A stretch of DNA of 44,546 nt from Symploca sp. SIO2C1 (GCA_010692635.1 JAAHGL010000044.1:1-44546); one strand, 5' to 3'. Positions 9,314 to 19,188 are shown, numbered from the stretch's first letter. The notes: generated by a model not told the origin, from the sequence alone. Numbers and translations are program-made.

Positions 9314-10168
9314 ATGATGCAACACAGTGAAGGAACTTTCAATGGTGCTGGAGGATTGAAGCTGTACTATCAAAGTTGGCATCCATCGGAGCAGCCTCAT
9401 GGAGTTTTGGTGATTGTGCATGGACTTGGTGCTCACATTGGTCTATTCGGTAATGTAGTGCAGCATCTGATACCCTGTGGCTATGCTGTCTATGGATTCG
9501 ACCTGCGCGGTCATGGGCGATCACCGGGTCAACAAGGATATATTAGCTCCTGGGCAGAATTTAGAGAAGATTTGGGCGCTTTATTGAGGCTCGTTGAGAA
9601 GCAGGAGCCAGGCTGTCCGCGTTTTTTGCTAGGCCACAGCGTGGGAGCCTTGATTGCCTTAGAATATGTTCTGCGCTCCTCAGGAGAATTACAGGGCGTG
9701 ATTGCTCTCGCACTAGCCCTAGGGGAGGTGGGAGTTTCACCCCTCAAACTGACTCTAGGTCGTATCCTCTCACAAGTGTGGCCCCGCTTCAGTCTTGATA
9801 CTGGAATAAACCATTCTGCTGGCTCACGAGATCCAGCAGTAATAACAGCCTATGCCCAAGATACCCTGCGGCACACTAGAGGGACTGCACGTCTAGTTAC
9901 AGAGTTTTTGGCGGCGGCTGCTTGGATACAAGATCATGCAGCTGATTTGCAGCTACCACTCCTCATTCTCCACGGTGATGGAGATAAGGTGGCTCCCCTC
10001 GAAGCAACTAGTGCTTTCTTTGACCAGGTGACCTTCCTGGATAAGGAACTAAAAGTGTATCCTGGGGTCTATCATGAAATTCACAATGACTTCAATTATC
10101 AGGAAATGTTGGCAGATTTAGAAGATTGGCTCGAACGGCATCGGAATGAAGTAATGAGTAATGAGTAA
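9314..10168 (+). CDS. Alpha/beta hydrolase, monoacylglycerol-lipase-like
   Basis: This 284-residue serine hydrolase has the nucleophile elbow GHSVG (Ser109), the oxyanion segment VIVHGLGAH, the conserved DLRGHGRSPG strand, an acid in LILHGDGDKV and the catalytic His in YHEIHND. This layout is that of monoacylglycerol lipases and lysophospholipases (Hydrolase_4 family), which cleave acyl esters of glycerol. It is cytoplasmic, with no signal peptide. The next gene is a PlsC-like acyltransferase on the same strand, consistent with lipid turnover and reacylation, but 200 bp of heptads separate them. The last residues (EVMSNE) and the TAA stop are made by a TAATGAG heptad array. Confidence 0.88.
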   Translation: MMQHSEGTFNGAGGLKLYYQSWHPSEQPHGVLVIVHGLGAHIGLFGNVVQHLIPCGYAVYGFDLRGHGRSPGQQGYISSWAEFREDLGALLRLVEKQEPGCPRFLLGHSVGALIALEYVLRSSGELQGVIALALALGEVGVSPLKLTLGRILSQVWPRFSLDTGINHSAGSRDPAVITAYAQDTLRHTRGTARLVTEFLAAAAWIQDHAADLQLPLLILHGDGDKVAPLEATSAFFDQVTFLDKELKVYPGVYHEIHNDFNYQEMLADLEDWLERHRNEVMSNE

Positions 10169-10264
10169 TGAGTAATAAGTAATGAGTAATAAGTAATGAG
10201 TAATAAGTAATGAGTAATAAGTAATGAGTAATAAGTAATAAGTAATGAGTAATAAGTAATGAGT
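10149..10264. repeat. TAATGAG/TAATAAG heptad array
   Basis: About sixteen 7-bp units, alternating TAATGAG and TAATAAG. The array begins inside the 3' end of the hydrolase gene and provides its stop codon. Confidence 0.9.
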
Positions 10265-10325
10265 ATTATAGGATGTACTTCGTAAAAATGAGAAACGCTG
10301 TAATTTTAGTATTAAAGTTATCAGC

Positions 10326-10370
10326 ATTCTAAATTCTAAATTCTAAATTCTAAATTCTAAATTCTAAATC
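10326..10370. repeat. TAAATTC heptad array
   Basis: About six units ending directly at the presumed TTG start of the acyltransferase gene. It leaves no recognisable ribosome binding site. Confidence 0.8.
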
Positions 10371-11789
10371 TTGTTTTATTCTAAACACCACGCTCAAACA
10401 AAGCTAGAGTTTATTCCACCAGCTTTCAATCCCTTGGTTCTCAAAATTGCTCAGTGGTCATTGCCATTTTTGCTACGGTTTCGGATTCGCTCTTGGTTAC
10501 CAGCAGGACTAAGTCGCTTTGAAGCAACCAATATGGAGGTTTTAGTCGATCTCTATCGCCAATTTCAGGAAGGTAAAATTCGTTTTTTAATCGCATTTCG
10601 TCACTCTGAAGTTGATGATCCGCTGTGTATGTTACAACTGCTTTCCAACATTTTGCCAAGGGAGGCTCGTAAAGCAAGTATTTCCCTGCAATACCCTACT
10701 CATAGTTATTTTCTTTACGAGCGAGGGATGCTTTTGTGGGCGGGTGATTGGCTCGGTTGGATATTTTCTGGGGGAGGAGGTATTCCCATTCATCGAGGTA
10801 GGCGCATGGATTGGTTTGCTATGCGCACAGCACGAAAGCTGTTTGTTAATGGTAAGTTGCCTATAGCTGTAGCTCCAGAAGGAGCGACTAATGGCCATAG
10901 TGAAATTGTCAGTCCCTTACAACCGGGTGTGGCTCAGTTGGGGTTCTGGTGTGTAGAAGACTTGCTCAAAGCTAATCGTTCTGAACAAGTTTTAATTTTG
11001 CCAGTTAGTCTTCGATATAGCTATATCCAGCCAAATTGGGCAAAGTTAGATTGGTTGTTGAGTAAATTGGAAGCTGATACAGGTTTACCAGTGCAGCGGA
11101 TCGGAAAGTCTGCTAGTAGCGATCGCCAGGATATACTATATCAGCGTCTATTTCAGTTAGGGGAACATCTCCTCTCAGAAATGGAGCAATTTTACCATCA
11201 GTTCTACCATAAAAATTTCCCAGAACCAGCTTCAATCCCTACGGAGCAAGCGGCGGATGCTAACCAAGTACTTGCTATTCGACTCCAAAATTTACTCAAT
11301 GTGGCTCTAGAGGTAGGGGAAGAATATTTTGGTTTGCCAACCGAGGGAACTGTGATTGAGCGTTGTCGCAGATTAGAGGAGGCTGGCTGGCAATATATCT
11401 ACCGGGAAGATATACCAGATTTGAACTCCTTATCTCCTGTGAAACGAGGTTTAGCAGATTGGATTGCTGAAGAAGCCAGTATACGGATGCGACATATGCG
11501 TTTAGTAGAAAGTTTTGTCGCGGTAACTGGAACCTATATTCGGGAGAAACCTACTTTTGAAAGGTTTGCCGAAACTGCTTTAATCTTATTTGATACGATC
11601 GCACGGATCAAAGGTCAGAGAATACCCCCTCGTCCTCGTTTAGGTAAGCGATCAGTAAAGATAACTGTAGGAGAACCAATCTCAGTTAGCGATCGCTGGA
11701 CAATATATCAGAAAAACCGTCAAGCCGCTAGACAATCGGTTTTTCAACTAACACAAGACTTGCAAGGGGCTTTGGAGGAAATGATTTAG
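10371..11789 (+). CDS. PlsC-like 1-acylglycerol-3-phosphate acyltransferase family protein
   Basis: This 472-residue protein has a glycerolipid acyltransferase core. The HX4D catalytic motif is RHSEVDD (His78, Asp83), and the phosphate-binding region is APEGATNGH near residue 170, equivalent to FPEGTRS. Before it, GGIPIHRGRR matches the third PlsC block. It likely transfers acyl groups to a lysophospholipid or glycerol derivative at the membrane. It is longer than plain PlsC (about 240), with a helical C-terminal half of unknown role. TTG at 10371 gives FYSKHHAQTKLEFIPP, where the conserved-looking FIPPAFNPLVLK begins shortly after. The next ATG is far inside. The TAG stop lies in a TTTAGAA heptad array. 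Confidence 0.82.
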   Translation: MFYSKHHAQTKLEFIPPAFNPLVLKIAQWSLPFLLRFRIRSWLPAGLSRFEATNMEVLVDLYRQFQEGKIRFLIAFRHSEVDDPLCMLQLLSNILPREARKASISLQYPTHSYFLYERGMLLWAGDWLGWIFSGGGGIPIHRGRRMDWFAMRTARKLFVNGKLPIAVAPEGATNGHSEIVSPLQPGVAQLGFWCVEDLLKANRSEQVLILPVSLRYSYIQPNWAKLDWLLSKLEADTGLPVQRIGKSASSDRQDILYQRLFQLGEHLLSEMEQFYHQFYHKNFPEPASIPTEQAADANQVLAIRLQNLLNVALEVGEEYFGLPTEGTVIERCRRLEEAGWQYIYREDIPDLNSLSPVKRGLADWIAEEASIRMRHMRLVESFVAVTGTYIREKPTFERFAETALILFDTIARIKGQRIPPRPRLGKRSVKITVGEPISVSDRWTIYQKNRQAARQSVFQLTQDLQGALEEMI

Positions 11790-11930
11790 AATTTAGAATT
11801 TAGAATTTAGAATTTAGAATTGGGAATTGGTAGATATCTCCTTTCTCTCCTCATCTTCCCCAGCTCCCCCAGCTCCCCAGCTCCCCATCCCCTCTCCCCA
11901 TCTCCCCATCTCCCCATCCCCTCTCCTGCA
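11785..11930. repeat. Heptad array TTTAGAA passing into GGGAATT, then C-rich repeat
   Basis: Four TTTAGAA units pass in phase into GAATTGG units (GAATT core kept, dinucleotide changed), followed by a CCCCAGCT/CCCCATCT-rich tract to about 11930. It supplies the TAG stop of the acyltransferase gene. Confidence 0.8.
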
Positions 11931-11997
11931 CTAACTGCTTTTGCCGATTAAAATATGAAGTAATGTAAAAACTTTAGAAACAGCAGATTTAGAAATT

Positions 11998-12660
11998 ATG
12001 GGACTCTTTGGATTTGGTAAGAAGATAACTCTGCCTACTGTTGAGGAGGCATTACCGGGAAGGGCAGAATCTATGCCAGTTCCTGCTAAGCACTTTGTTA
12101 ATGGTAACCCTCTCAAGCCTCCTTTCCCTGATGGATTAGAGACGGCGATGTTTGGTATGGGGTGCTTCTGGGGAGCGGAACGCAAATTCTGGCAGCAGGA
12201 GGGAGTATTTACAACAGCAGTAGGTTATGCTGCTGGAGTAACACAGAATCCCACCTATAGAGAAGTTTGCACCGGAATGACGGGTCATAATGAAGTAGTT
12301 TTGGTGGTTTTTGACCCCAAAGTGGTTAGTTATGAGGATATCCTGAAACTCTTCTGGGAAAGCCACGATCCTACCCAAGGTATGCGTCAGGGTAATGATG
12401 CTGGCACTCAGTACCGCTCCGGGGTTTATGTTTATTCAGAAGCACAAAAGAAGTTAGCTGAAGCCTCACGAGATGTTTATCAGGAAGCTTTGAGTGCAGC
12501 TGGTTATGGAAAAATTACCACTGAGATTATTGAGGCTCCTGAATTCTACTACGCAGAAGATTACCATCAGCAATACCTTGCCAAAAATCCCGGTGGCTAC
12601 TGTGGTTTAGGTGGAACTAAGGTTGAGTGTCAGGTAGAGGAATTAAGAATTAAGAATTAA
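11998..12660 (+). CDS. msrA: Peptide methionine sulfoxide reductase MsrA
   Basis: It reduces the S-epimer of methionine sulfoxide in proteins and free Met, using thioredoxin. The catalytic motif GCFWGAE has Cys56, followed by [22 protein letters not shown], and [12 protein letters not shown], all diagnostic of MsrA. The 220-residue length includes an N-terminal extension of about 45 residues (GLFGFGKK...) common in cyanobacterial forms. It starts at ATG 11998. The last codons (ELRIKN, TAA) are written in GAATTAA heptads, so the natural C-terminus has been replaced or extended by repeat DNA. Cytoplasmic. Neighbours do not suggest an operon. Confidence 0.95.
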   Translation: MGLFGFGKKITLPTVEEALPGRAESMPVPAKHFVNGNPLKPPFPDGLETAMFGMGCFWGAERKFWQQEGVFTTAVGYAAGVTQNPTYREVCTGMTGHNEVVLVVFDPKVVSYEDILKLFWESHDPTQGMRQGNDAGTQYRSGVYVYSEAQKKLAEASRDVYQEALSAAGYGKITTEIIEAPEFYYAEDYHQQYLAKNPGGYCGLGGTKVECQVEELRIKN

Positions 12661-12709
12661 GAATTGGGAATTGGGAATTGGGAATTGGGAATTGGGAATT
12701 GGGAATTGG
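12640..12709. repeat. Heptad array GAATTAA passing into GAATTGG
   Basis: About three GAATTAA units followed in phase by about seven GAATTGG units. It begins inside msrA and gives its stop. A CCCCCAGCT-type tract follows to about 12800. Confidence 0.85.
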
Positions 12710-12856
12710 TGAATGTCAATATTTCCCTTATCTATTCCCAGCTTCCCCAGCTCCCCCAGCTCCCCCAGCTCCCCCAGCTCCCTATCTCCCCATCCCCTCG
12801 CCATTCCTTCTAAGAGCAAGCCATAATAGCTGTCATAAGGAACTCAAAAAATCGGC

Positions 12857-15800
12857 ATGGTTTGGGAGCTATTGGCGGGGATTGGTGGGAGTGCGGTGAA
12901 GCCAGTTACGGCAAAGATATCGAAGGTACTGGTTGAGAAAGTCACCACTAAGTTGAATCCCTCGGATTTGGAGCAGGCTTTGCAGGGGGGATTGCTGGCG
13001 ACTCAGGAGTATGAGAAGAAACTGCCACAGAATCAGCGTTTATTTTACCGTTGTTTCCCGGATACTGTGCCTGGATTTCTGGAGCGGTTCTTTCAGGAAG
13101 CGATAGTTGAGCAGGAATTGCAAAAACCGCTGAGGGATGCTGGTACTCCCAAGGTGGAATATTTGGTAAAAGTTTTCCAGCAAGTAGCTGAGGCACATTT
13201 AAAGGGAGAATATACGGCAGCTAGCCTGGAATCTTGGCTGGAAGTATTTACTCGAGCTTATCTGGAAAAAACGAGTACTTATCTGAAATTTCAAGTTGCC
13301 AAAGCAGATTATTTTCGGCAATTAGCTATCTACTTTGATGATGTTAAATTTGCCGGGATTGCTGTTGAGGGACAAGAAGGGGAAAAATCAGAGAGGCTGG
13401 AACAAATTTTTGTTATGCCGGAAGTGATGGAGGAGACTGCGGCAAGTCAAATTACTCCTGATTTAGAGTTAGGCATAACAACAACCACTACAGCATTGTT
13501 TCAAACTCAAAAATCTGATGTAGGGGCGAAGCATTTGGGCGATAATTTATCGATAAAACCCAAGGTATACAGTCCAAATGCTTCGCCCTCTGTCAGTTGG
13601 GAAAAAACTGGGAGGAGATTTTCCGCAGAACAGTTGTTGAGTCAAACTACAGCTCGTAAATTAGTGATACTGGGAGACCCTGGTATTGGTAAAACTACTT
13701 TAATGAGCTACTTTGCGGTGATGCTGGCACGGCAGCAGCCGGAAAAGTTGGGTTTAACGGCACAGGTGGATTGGTTACCAATTCTGCTGCGGATTCGGGA
13801 TTTAGCGAGAGTGCCAGATATAGGGATTTTGGATTATATTCAACAGTTTGCTCAGAAGCATTTAACTGTGGCAACTCTGCCAGTGGGTTTCTTTGAACAT
13901 TGGTTAAAAGCAGGAAAAGCTTTAATTTTATTAGACGGTTTGGATGAGGTAGCTAATCCGGCTAAACGGGAAGCAATAGTAGATAAAATAAGGTGTTTCC
14001 TGGGACAATTCCAGCAAAATCCTGCAATTATTACTTCTCGTCCCGCTGGCTACCGCCGGGACTTTTTCCAAACCACGGAGTTTTCCCACTATTGGCTGCA
14101 AAAGTTTGATCAAGAGCGGATTCAACTATTTATTGAACAATGGTACAACAGCCGCATCCGCGACCCCAAGGAAGCTCAACGTTGTAAGGATAGTCTCAAG
14201 CAAGCACTGGGAGAACAAGACAGAATTCAGCTGTTGGCACAAAACCCGTTGCTGCTGACAATTATTGCTCTGATTCACCGCTATGAGGCGTATTTACCGA
14301 GAAAGAGGTATAAACTCTATGACCGGGCTGTTAAAACTCTGTTAACTAATTGGGAAACTAGAAAAGGTGTGGATGGGCATTGGCAATTAGAGTATCTCAC
14401 CAGGGATGACTTAGAGCGGTTGATGCAACGCCTTGCCTATTGGATTCATACCCAAGGAGACACGGGGGATAAGGAAGGTGGTACGCTAATTGACCGGGAT
14501 GAGTTGATTTCCCGGTTAAGTAAATTCATTGCTGAGCAGAAACGGCTGGAGCGGTATCAAGCGAAGGAAGAAGCTAAGCGCTTTTTGCAGTTGGTGCAAA
14601 ATCGGGCTGGTTTATTAAATGAACAAGGGCAAGACTGTTATGCTTTTGTCCACAAGACATTTCAAGAGTACCTGGCAGCGGAGGAAATTCGCTACCGTCA
14701 GGAAGATGATGATTTTAGGATTGTGTTGGAGCATATATACCAATATCTCCACAATCCTCACTGGCGAGAAGTTTTGCTCTTGCTGATTGCTCAGCAAAAA
14801 CCTAAAAAGGCGACGAAGGTGCTGGAGGCAATTTTGGGGCGGGATACGGTTTATGAAGTTTGGTTGCACCGCAATCTCTTCTTTGCTGGTAGTTGTTTGG
14901 CAGAGGATATACAGGTTGCTGAGGAGGGTTTGGTTACAGAGATTTTGCAGCGGTTGGTGGCATTGGAGATTGGTAAGGATGAGCGGGTTGGTAGAAACAT
15001 CCGCAATCAGGTTATGCAGACGCTTTGCAGTTTGTCTGAAAGTAGGTTTGAGAAGCAAGCGCTGAAACTAGTGAGGGCTGTTGAAGATTATTTTGACGAA
15101 GATGAAGAACGATTGTGGAAATATCAGGCAGCATTGGGGGAAAAGGAGGTAGTAATTGAGATGCTGCTGGAGCAACTGACGGATGAAGATAACCTGGTGC
15201 GTAGCAATGCTGCTTCAGTTTTGGGCAACTTAGGTAAGGATTCTGAGGCAGTGGAGAAGGCACTGCTGAAGCTACTCACAGATGGTGATTCAGAGGCGCG
15301 TATTTGGGCAGCTGAGGCGTTGGGTGATTTAGGTAAGAATTCAGAGGAAGTACACCAAGCACTGCTAGCGCTACTCATAAATGATGATTCAGAGATGCGT
15401 ATGTGGGCTGTTTGGGCGTTGGATAATTTAGGTAAGGATTCAGAGGAAGTACACCAAGCACTGCTAGCGCTACTCACAGATGATGATTCAGAGGTGCGTA
15501 TGTGGGCTGTTTGGGCGTTGGATAATTTAGGTAAGAATTCAGAGGAAGTACACCAAGCACTGCTAGCGCTACTCACAGATGATGATTCAGAGGTGCGTTT
15601 CTCGGCTGTTAAGGCATTGGGTAATTTAGGTAAAGATTCAGAGAAAGTACACCAAGCACTGCTAGCGCTACTCACAGATGACGAGCAACTGATGCGTATC
15701 CGGGCTGCTGAGGGGTTAGTTAAATTGGTTAAGGATTCAGAGGAAGCAAACAAAGTACTGCTAGCACTACTCACAGATGACGAGCAACGGGTTTGTCTCC

Positions 15801-16039
15801 GGGCTGCTGAGGTTTTGGGTAATTTGGGTAAGGATTCAGAGGAAGTACACGAAGCACTACTAGCACTACTCAAAGATGATGGGCAACTGGTGCGCACCTC
15901 TGCTGCTGAAGCATTGGGTAATTTGGGTAAGAAATCTAATGAGGTTACCCCTGCTGTCATCCACTGGATAGAGCAGCACCAGGATTCAGAGTATGTAGGC
16001 AGCGGGATTGATGCGCTGTGGGATTTGGTAGTGCAGTAG
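12857..16039 (+). CDS. NACHT-domain STAND NTPase with C-terminal HEAT repeats
   Basis: This is a 1060-residue signal-transduction NTPase. Residues 1-210 are mostly helical, with no enzyme motif I recognise. The NACHT domain follows: Walker [10 protein letters not shown] (273-281), Walker [11 protein letters not shown] (about 356-365) with the NACHT-typical paired acidic residues, and a sensor-like [12 protein letters not shown] helical winged region runs to about 640 ([15 protein letters not shown] is the typical end of such domains). The C-terminus (about 785-1040) holds HEAT-like repeats of 33 residues. In bacteria such proteins sense ligands and oligomerise; several act in antiphage defence, but no effector gene adjoins this one. 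The TAG stop is the first triplet of a 114-bp MITE, so the C-terminus may be truncated. Confidence 0.88.
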   Translation: MVWELLAGIGGSAVKPVTAKISKVLVEKVTTKLNPSDLEQALQGGLLATQEYEKKLPQNQRLFYRCFPDTVPGFLERFFQEAIVEQELQKPLRDAGTPKVEYLVKVFQQVAEAHLKGEYTAASLESWLEVFTRAYLEKTSTYLKFQVAKADYFRQLAIYFDDVKFAGIAVEGQEGEKSERLEQIFVMPEVMEETAASQITPDLELGITTTTTALFQTQKSDVGAKHLGDNLSIKPKVYSPNASPSVSWEKTGRRFSAEQLLSQTTARKLVILGDPGIGKTTLMSYFAVMLARQQPEKLGLTAQVDWLPILLRIRDLARVPDIGILDYIQQFAQKHLTVATLPVGFFEHWLKAGKALILLDGLDEVANPAKREAIVDKIRCFLGQFQQNPAIITSRPAGYRRDFFQTTEFSHYWLQKFDQERIQLFIEQWYNSRIRDPKEAQRCKDSLKQALGEQDRIQLLAQNPLLLTIIALIHRYEAYLPRKRYKLYDRAVKTLLTNWETRKGVDGHWQLEYLTRDDLERLMQRLAYWIHTQGDTGDKEGGTLIDRDELISRLSKFIAEQKRLERYQAKEEAKRFLQLVQNRAGLLNEQGQDCYAFVHKTFQEYLAAEEIRYRQEDDDFRIVLEHIYQYLHNPHWREVLLLLIAQQKPKKATKVLEAILGRDTVYEVWLHRNLFFAGSCLAEDIQVAEEGLVTEILQRLVALEIGKDERVGRNIRNQVMQTLCSLSESRFEKQALKLVRAVEDYFDEDEERLWKYQAALGEKEVVIEMLLEQLTDEDNLVRSNAASVLGNLGKDSEAVEKALLKLLTDGDSEARIWAAEALGDLGKNSEEVHQALLALLINDDSEMRMWAVWALDNLGKDSEEVHQALLALLTDDDSEVRMWAVWALDNLGKNSEEVHQALLALLTDDDSEVRFSAVKALGNLGKDSEKVHQALLALLTDDEQLMRIRAAEGLVKLVKDSEEANKVLLALLTDDEQRVCLRAAEVLGNLGKDSEEVHEALLALLKDDGQLVRTSAAEALGNLGKKSNEVTPAVIHWIEQHQDSEYVGSGIDALWDLVVQ
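15239..15931 (+). repeat. Seven 99-bp tandem repeats encoding HEAT units
   Basis: Units begin near 15239, 15338, 15437, 15536, 15635, 15734 and 15833 at exact 99-bp (33-codon) spacing. Units at 15338-15634 are almost identical at the DNA level, including the block CAAGCACTGCTAGCGCTACT, which points to recent expansion or gene conversion. Confidence 0.85.
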
Positions 16040-16150
16040 GACTTACGTACTCAATTGTCATGCTGAGGTGATAGTGAAGCATCTCAGCCGTCTGGAGATC
16101 CTTCGCTATCGCTCAGGATGAGATAATTCCGTGACGGTGCCTAAGTCCTA
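16037..16150. mobile_element. 114-bp MITE, family B, copy 2
   Basis: Same length and termini (TAGGACTTA / TAAGTCCTA) as 1938-2051, with a nearly identical body. Its first three bases are the TAG stop of the NACHT gene. The sequence from 16151 to 16437 has no gene. It includes a HIP1-like site and a SNF-like tract (CAGAATGACA) but nothing I can assign. Confidence 0.82.
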
Positions 16151-16437
16151 CCGCAGGATGAGGGATGAGGTAAATGTAGGGTGGGTTAATTCAATTTGCG
16201 ATCGCTCCTGTCATCCTGTTTGCAAAGCAAGGGGTAGTATCTGGTGAGATTCTTCACTGCACTATCGCGGAGTTTACCCTCGAATGAAGTAAAGGGTTCA
16301 GAATGACAAATAGGAATAAGCTTAGACGCATTCACCTTGGATGTTTCGGACAGGCAAGATGCCTGTTCCACAAGAAGCTGATGATTGAATTTGGTGCAAA
16401 TTAGATGCGTTTTAGCTTACACAAGTAAATCTAGGGT

Positions 16438-16654
16438 AGGGCTTGCTGTATAAGTGTGAAAGCTATGCTATACTTGGCTTCCAATCATTTGGCAAACCAA
16501 ACACGTCCAAGGTTTTTGCATCGATGGGCTCAATTTCTTGGCACCAACTTGGGAAATTTCCTAACACCTAACACCTCCAACCTCACCTACTACCTACCAC
16601 CTACCACCTACCACCTATTCAAACCCGAAAGTTACGACTTATTCAGCAAACCCT
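16438..16654. mobile_element. MITE family A copy with heptad cargo
   Basis: Ends are AGGGCTTGCTGTATAAGT and ACTTATTCAGCAAACCCT, good inverted repeats. AGGGT flanks both sides (16433-16437 and 16655-16659), compatible with a 5-bp target duplication. The interior contains CCTAACA and CCTACCA heptads. No transposase. Confidence 0.7.
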
Positions 16655-16690
16655 AGGGTAGCAAGTTAGAAAGGGTTATGTGTGCCGAAT

Positions 16691-16837
16691 TTAGCCATGA
16701 ACAGGAAGAACACTAAGAGCAGCGATCGCTACAAAAATTAAAGCAGAAACAGTTTCTAAAAGAGCAATATACTGGATTTTAGCGGTACGATACCACTGTA
16801 ACTGCCATGCAATTAGACCAAATTTATCAATTATCAA
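16691..16837 (-). CDS. Possible small membrane peptide or gene-tail remnant
   Basis: A 48-codon frame from TTG reads IIDKFGLIAWQLQWYRTAKI then a hydrophobic stretch (LIFVAIAALSVLPVHG). One transmembrane helix is likely. It overlaps the 3' end of the adenylate cyclase gene by 11 bp and its start lies in ATTGATA repeats. It may be the tail of a lost gene. No homologue is recognised. Confidence 0.22.
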   Translation of the reverse strand: MIIDKFGLIAWQLQWYRTAKIQYIALLETVSALIFVAIAALSVLPVHG

Positions 16838-18560
16838 TTGATAACACAGAGCTTCTTTTGCCTATGAGCCAATAAGTAGTCATTTCTCCTTTACCCTTCA
16901 CCGAAATTGCTCCCCGTTTCTCTAACTTATACTTATGCTTTAACTTTTCATAAGTAACTTCTGTTACTTGCACTCGTCCTGGTTCACCAGAAGATTCCAT
17001 GCGAGAAGCAATATTGACAGCATCTCCCCAGAGATCATAGATAAACTTCCTCGTACCAATTACCCCAGCAACTACCACCCCTGTATTAATCCCAATTCTA
17101 ATTTGGAAACTTTCCCCTTGCTGAATTTGGAAACGCTCAACTGCTTCTTGCATCAGCAGTGCCATTTCCGCAATCACCTCAGCGTGATCTGATCTTGGTA
17201 CAGGTAATCCAGCAGCTACCATATAGGCATCGCCGATGGTTTTGATCTTTTCTAAACCTAGTTGTTCAGCAAATTGATCAAAGGTAGAAAAAATTTGATT
17301 GAGCCAGTTAACTAGTTCAATGGGATCTAAGCGAGATGATAAAGAGGTAAAACCGACAATATCAGCAAATAAGATCGTAACTTCATCAAAATTTTCTGCG
17401 ATCGCTTTTTGATCCTGTTTGAGCTGTGCCGCGATCGGTTCAGGTAAAATATTCAGTAGTAAGTTCTCAGCTTTCTCTTGCTCGATAGAGATTTTTTGTA
17501 ACATCCAGTTAATGGTATGAGCAAGGCTAGTTAATTCATCTTCACCTTTGACTTCTACCCGTATGGATAGGTCGTTAGTTGTACCGATAGCTCTAACATC
17601 AGTGCTGAGTTTAGTCAACCGCAATAGAACCATTCTTTCTAAGAGTAAGAGCGTACTAGCACCAAAAATTATTCCTACAACTAATAGAGATAAAAGTAGG
17701 TAGCGCAGACTAATTAGACCTTGTTTATAGATATCTCTGGGAATGTCTACTCGCAAGAGTAGGGCTGGTTTGCCATAAATATCCGGTAGCAAACTATATC
17801 CAGCAATAACATCAGCATTGAGAGGTTTAATTTTGATCGGAGCCTGAGCCAAACTGCCCGAGGATTCTACTTGTATGTTTTCTAGCTCAGAGCGCACAGC
17901 TTGCATATCGCTAGGAAGTTGGGGATTGTCTACTCGGTAAACCTCCAGGGATAATTGGGTACGTTGCTCTAGCTCTTGGATTTTCTTGTCATCCAGATAG
18001 CGCCCCATAATGAGAGTACCTCGCATCGGGCCAGTACCTTCACTAGTGACAATTGGTTGGGAGGCAACAATTAACGGCTCTTCTTTTAGAAACAGGATAC
18101 CTTGGATTTTGCTTCTAGTATTTGGGTGCTTAAGTAGGATACTCTGATCCGTGACCAGTTTTTCCCGTAAGCTGTCCGGCAGAGGCATTTCCTGTAGCGG
18201 TTCTAGCTGAAATCCTTTGCCAAAAACTTGCTCGTCCTGGTTATTGAACAACAATAAAAAGTTAATCTTGAGAAAAGCAAAAGAGCTATCAACTAGGTTA
18301 GCTTGGACAAACTCCTTGTTCTTATCTTCAATAAAAGCATAAGTATCATCCCAAGCTGCCCAATCTTCCACTGTGAGGCTCAATTTTTGGAGTTCTTCTT
18401 CTAGAGCTTCTTGTAGTCTCTGGACATTCCGACGGGTATTCTGTTGCTCAAGTCGGGCAAAACTACCTAGGATAATAGTAGATAGGCTAGTATAGAGGAC
18501 GGCAATTAGACCTACTAGGAGGATGCTAATTAGCAGCAGTGTTTTTTGTCGAAGGCTCAT
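16827..18560 (-). CDS. Membrane adenylate cyclase, CHASE4-like sensor, HAMP, class III catalytic domain
   Basis: This 577-residue receptor cyclase has a transmembrane helix at about 8-31, then a periplasmic region of about 250 residues with a CHASE4-like WAAWDDTYAF segment. A second helix lies near 283-308, then HAMP (about 309-360), a short linker, and a class III cyclase domain. Metal-binding Asp residues are in ILFADIVGFTSL and KTIGDAY. Substrate residues are Lys in KIKTIGD and Asp in YDLWGDAVN, which select ATP, so the product should be cAMP. The conserved NIASRME carries the transition-state Asn/Arg. It shares the strand with a receiver-cyclase and a hybrid kinase upstream. The TGA stop lies in an ATTGATA repeat. 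Confidence 0.9.
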   Translation of the reverse strand: MSLRQKTLLLISILLVGLIAVLYTSLSTIILGSFARLEQQNTRRNVQRLQEALEEELQKLSLTVEDWAAWDDTYAFIEDKNKEFVQANLVDSSFAFLKINFLLLFNNQDEQVFGKGFQLEPLQEMPLPDSLREKLVTDQSILLKHPNTRSKIQGILFLKEEPLIVASQPIVTSEGTGPMRGTLIMGRYLDDKKIQELEQRTQLSLEVYRVDNPQLPSDMQAVRSELENIQVESSGSLAQAPIKIKPLNADVIAGYSLLPDIYGKPALLLRVDIPRDIYKQGLISLRYLLLSLLVVGIIFGASTLLLLERMVLLRLTKLSTDVRAIGTTNDLSIRVEVKGEDELTSLAHTINWMLQKISIEQEKAENLLLNILPEPIAAQLKQDQKAIAENFDEVTILFADIVGFTSLSSRLDPIELVNWLNQIFSTFDQFAEQLGLEKIKTIGDAYMVAAGLPVPRSDHAEVIAEMALLMQEAVERFQIQQGESFQIRIGINTGVVVAGVIGTRKFIYDLWGDAVNIASRMESSGEPGRVQVTEVTYEKLKHKYKLEKRGAISVKGKGEMTTYWLIGKRSSVLSIDN

Positions 18561-18763
18561 GGGGTCACAGAATTAGTTAATGCACCCTGTCTCAGGTAGG
18601 ACTTCTAGATCCTAGATTACCTCAACTGCCAGGAGGCTTCTTCTATAATCGAAAATCTTCCTTGTCTACTTTCCTCCCTTGTCTGATCTTCACCGAATTA
18701 TTAAAAACCTACCCTTGTGAGAGCTCCCCCAGCTTTCTCAAACCGTTAGAGACAGGGATAGTT

Positions 18764-18989
18764 AGGGCTTGCTGAATAAGTAACAAGTAACAAGTAAAAA
18801 GTAACAAGTAAGAAGGAATTAAGCATTTATCCTCGTTTTGAGCACTTGTATTCCCCAAGGTTACCCAGGGATTTCCCATGAAAGTGCAAGGTTTCTGGAG
18901 CCCATCGATACAATTTCCTTGCACTTATTTAGCACAAAAATGCTTGAAAGCATTCTCTGGTATAGCTTCCACACTTATGCAGCAAGCCC
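18764..18989. mobile_element. MITE family A, well-preserved copy
   Basis: 226 bp with inverted ends AGGGCTTGCTGAATAAGT and ACTTATGCAGCAAGCCC. It contains ACAAGTA heptads and a conserved core shared with 1-126 and 2662-2868. It separates the two cyclase genes. Confidence 0.75.
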
Positions 18990-19010
18990 GAAATAGGTCA
19001 AGATCTTGCT

Positions 19011-19092
19011 ACCCCCCTTATTCCCCCCTTACTAAGGGGGGAAATCTTGTCCTCCCCCTTACTAAGGGGGAGCTAGAGGGGGTCAACCCCCA
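19011..19092. repeat. C/G-rich palindromic dispersed repeat
   Basis: Two consecutive CCCCCTTACTAAGGGGG hairpins followed by AGCTAGAGGGGGTCAACCCC. A related sequence is translated inside the WD40 gene at 43469-43508. It may act as a terminator for the gene upstream, but direction is ambiguous. Confidence 0.65.
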
Positions 19093-19157
19093 GCCAATTC
19101 GCCAACAACATCAGTCATTAGTCATTAGTCATTAGTACTAATGACTAATGACGCGAA

Positions 19158-19188
19158 TCCCACGTACTTTAGTCGTGGGATGAGCTTA
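19158..19188. repeat. IS200/IS605-like end hairpin remnant
   Basis: TCCCACG-N9-CGTGGGA hairpin followed by TGAGCTTAA. The same CGTGGGATGAGCTTAA occurs near 9145-9162. This is typical of the subterminal hairpins of IS200/IS605 family ends. No tnpA or tnpB is nearby. It overlaps the stop codon of the receiver-cyclase gene. Confidence 0.5.

Noticed and set aside
12678-12899. 73-codon plus-strand frame before the NACHT gene
   Set aside because: It is built from GGGAATT heptads and a C-rich tract, which are open in every frame.
15124-15960. Long antisense frame (278 codons) over the HEAT repeats
   Set aside because: Ser-rich mirror of the 99-bp tandem repeats on the other strand. The sense gene explains the open frame.
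16186-16371. 61-codon minus-strand frame
   Set aside because: Composition and CAGAATGACA-like blocks look like intergenic repeat DNA, with no start context.
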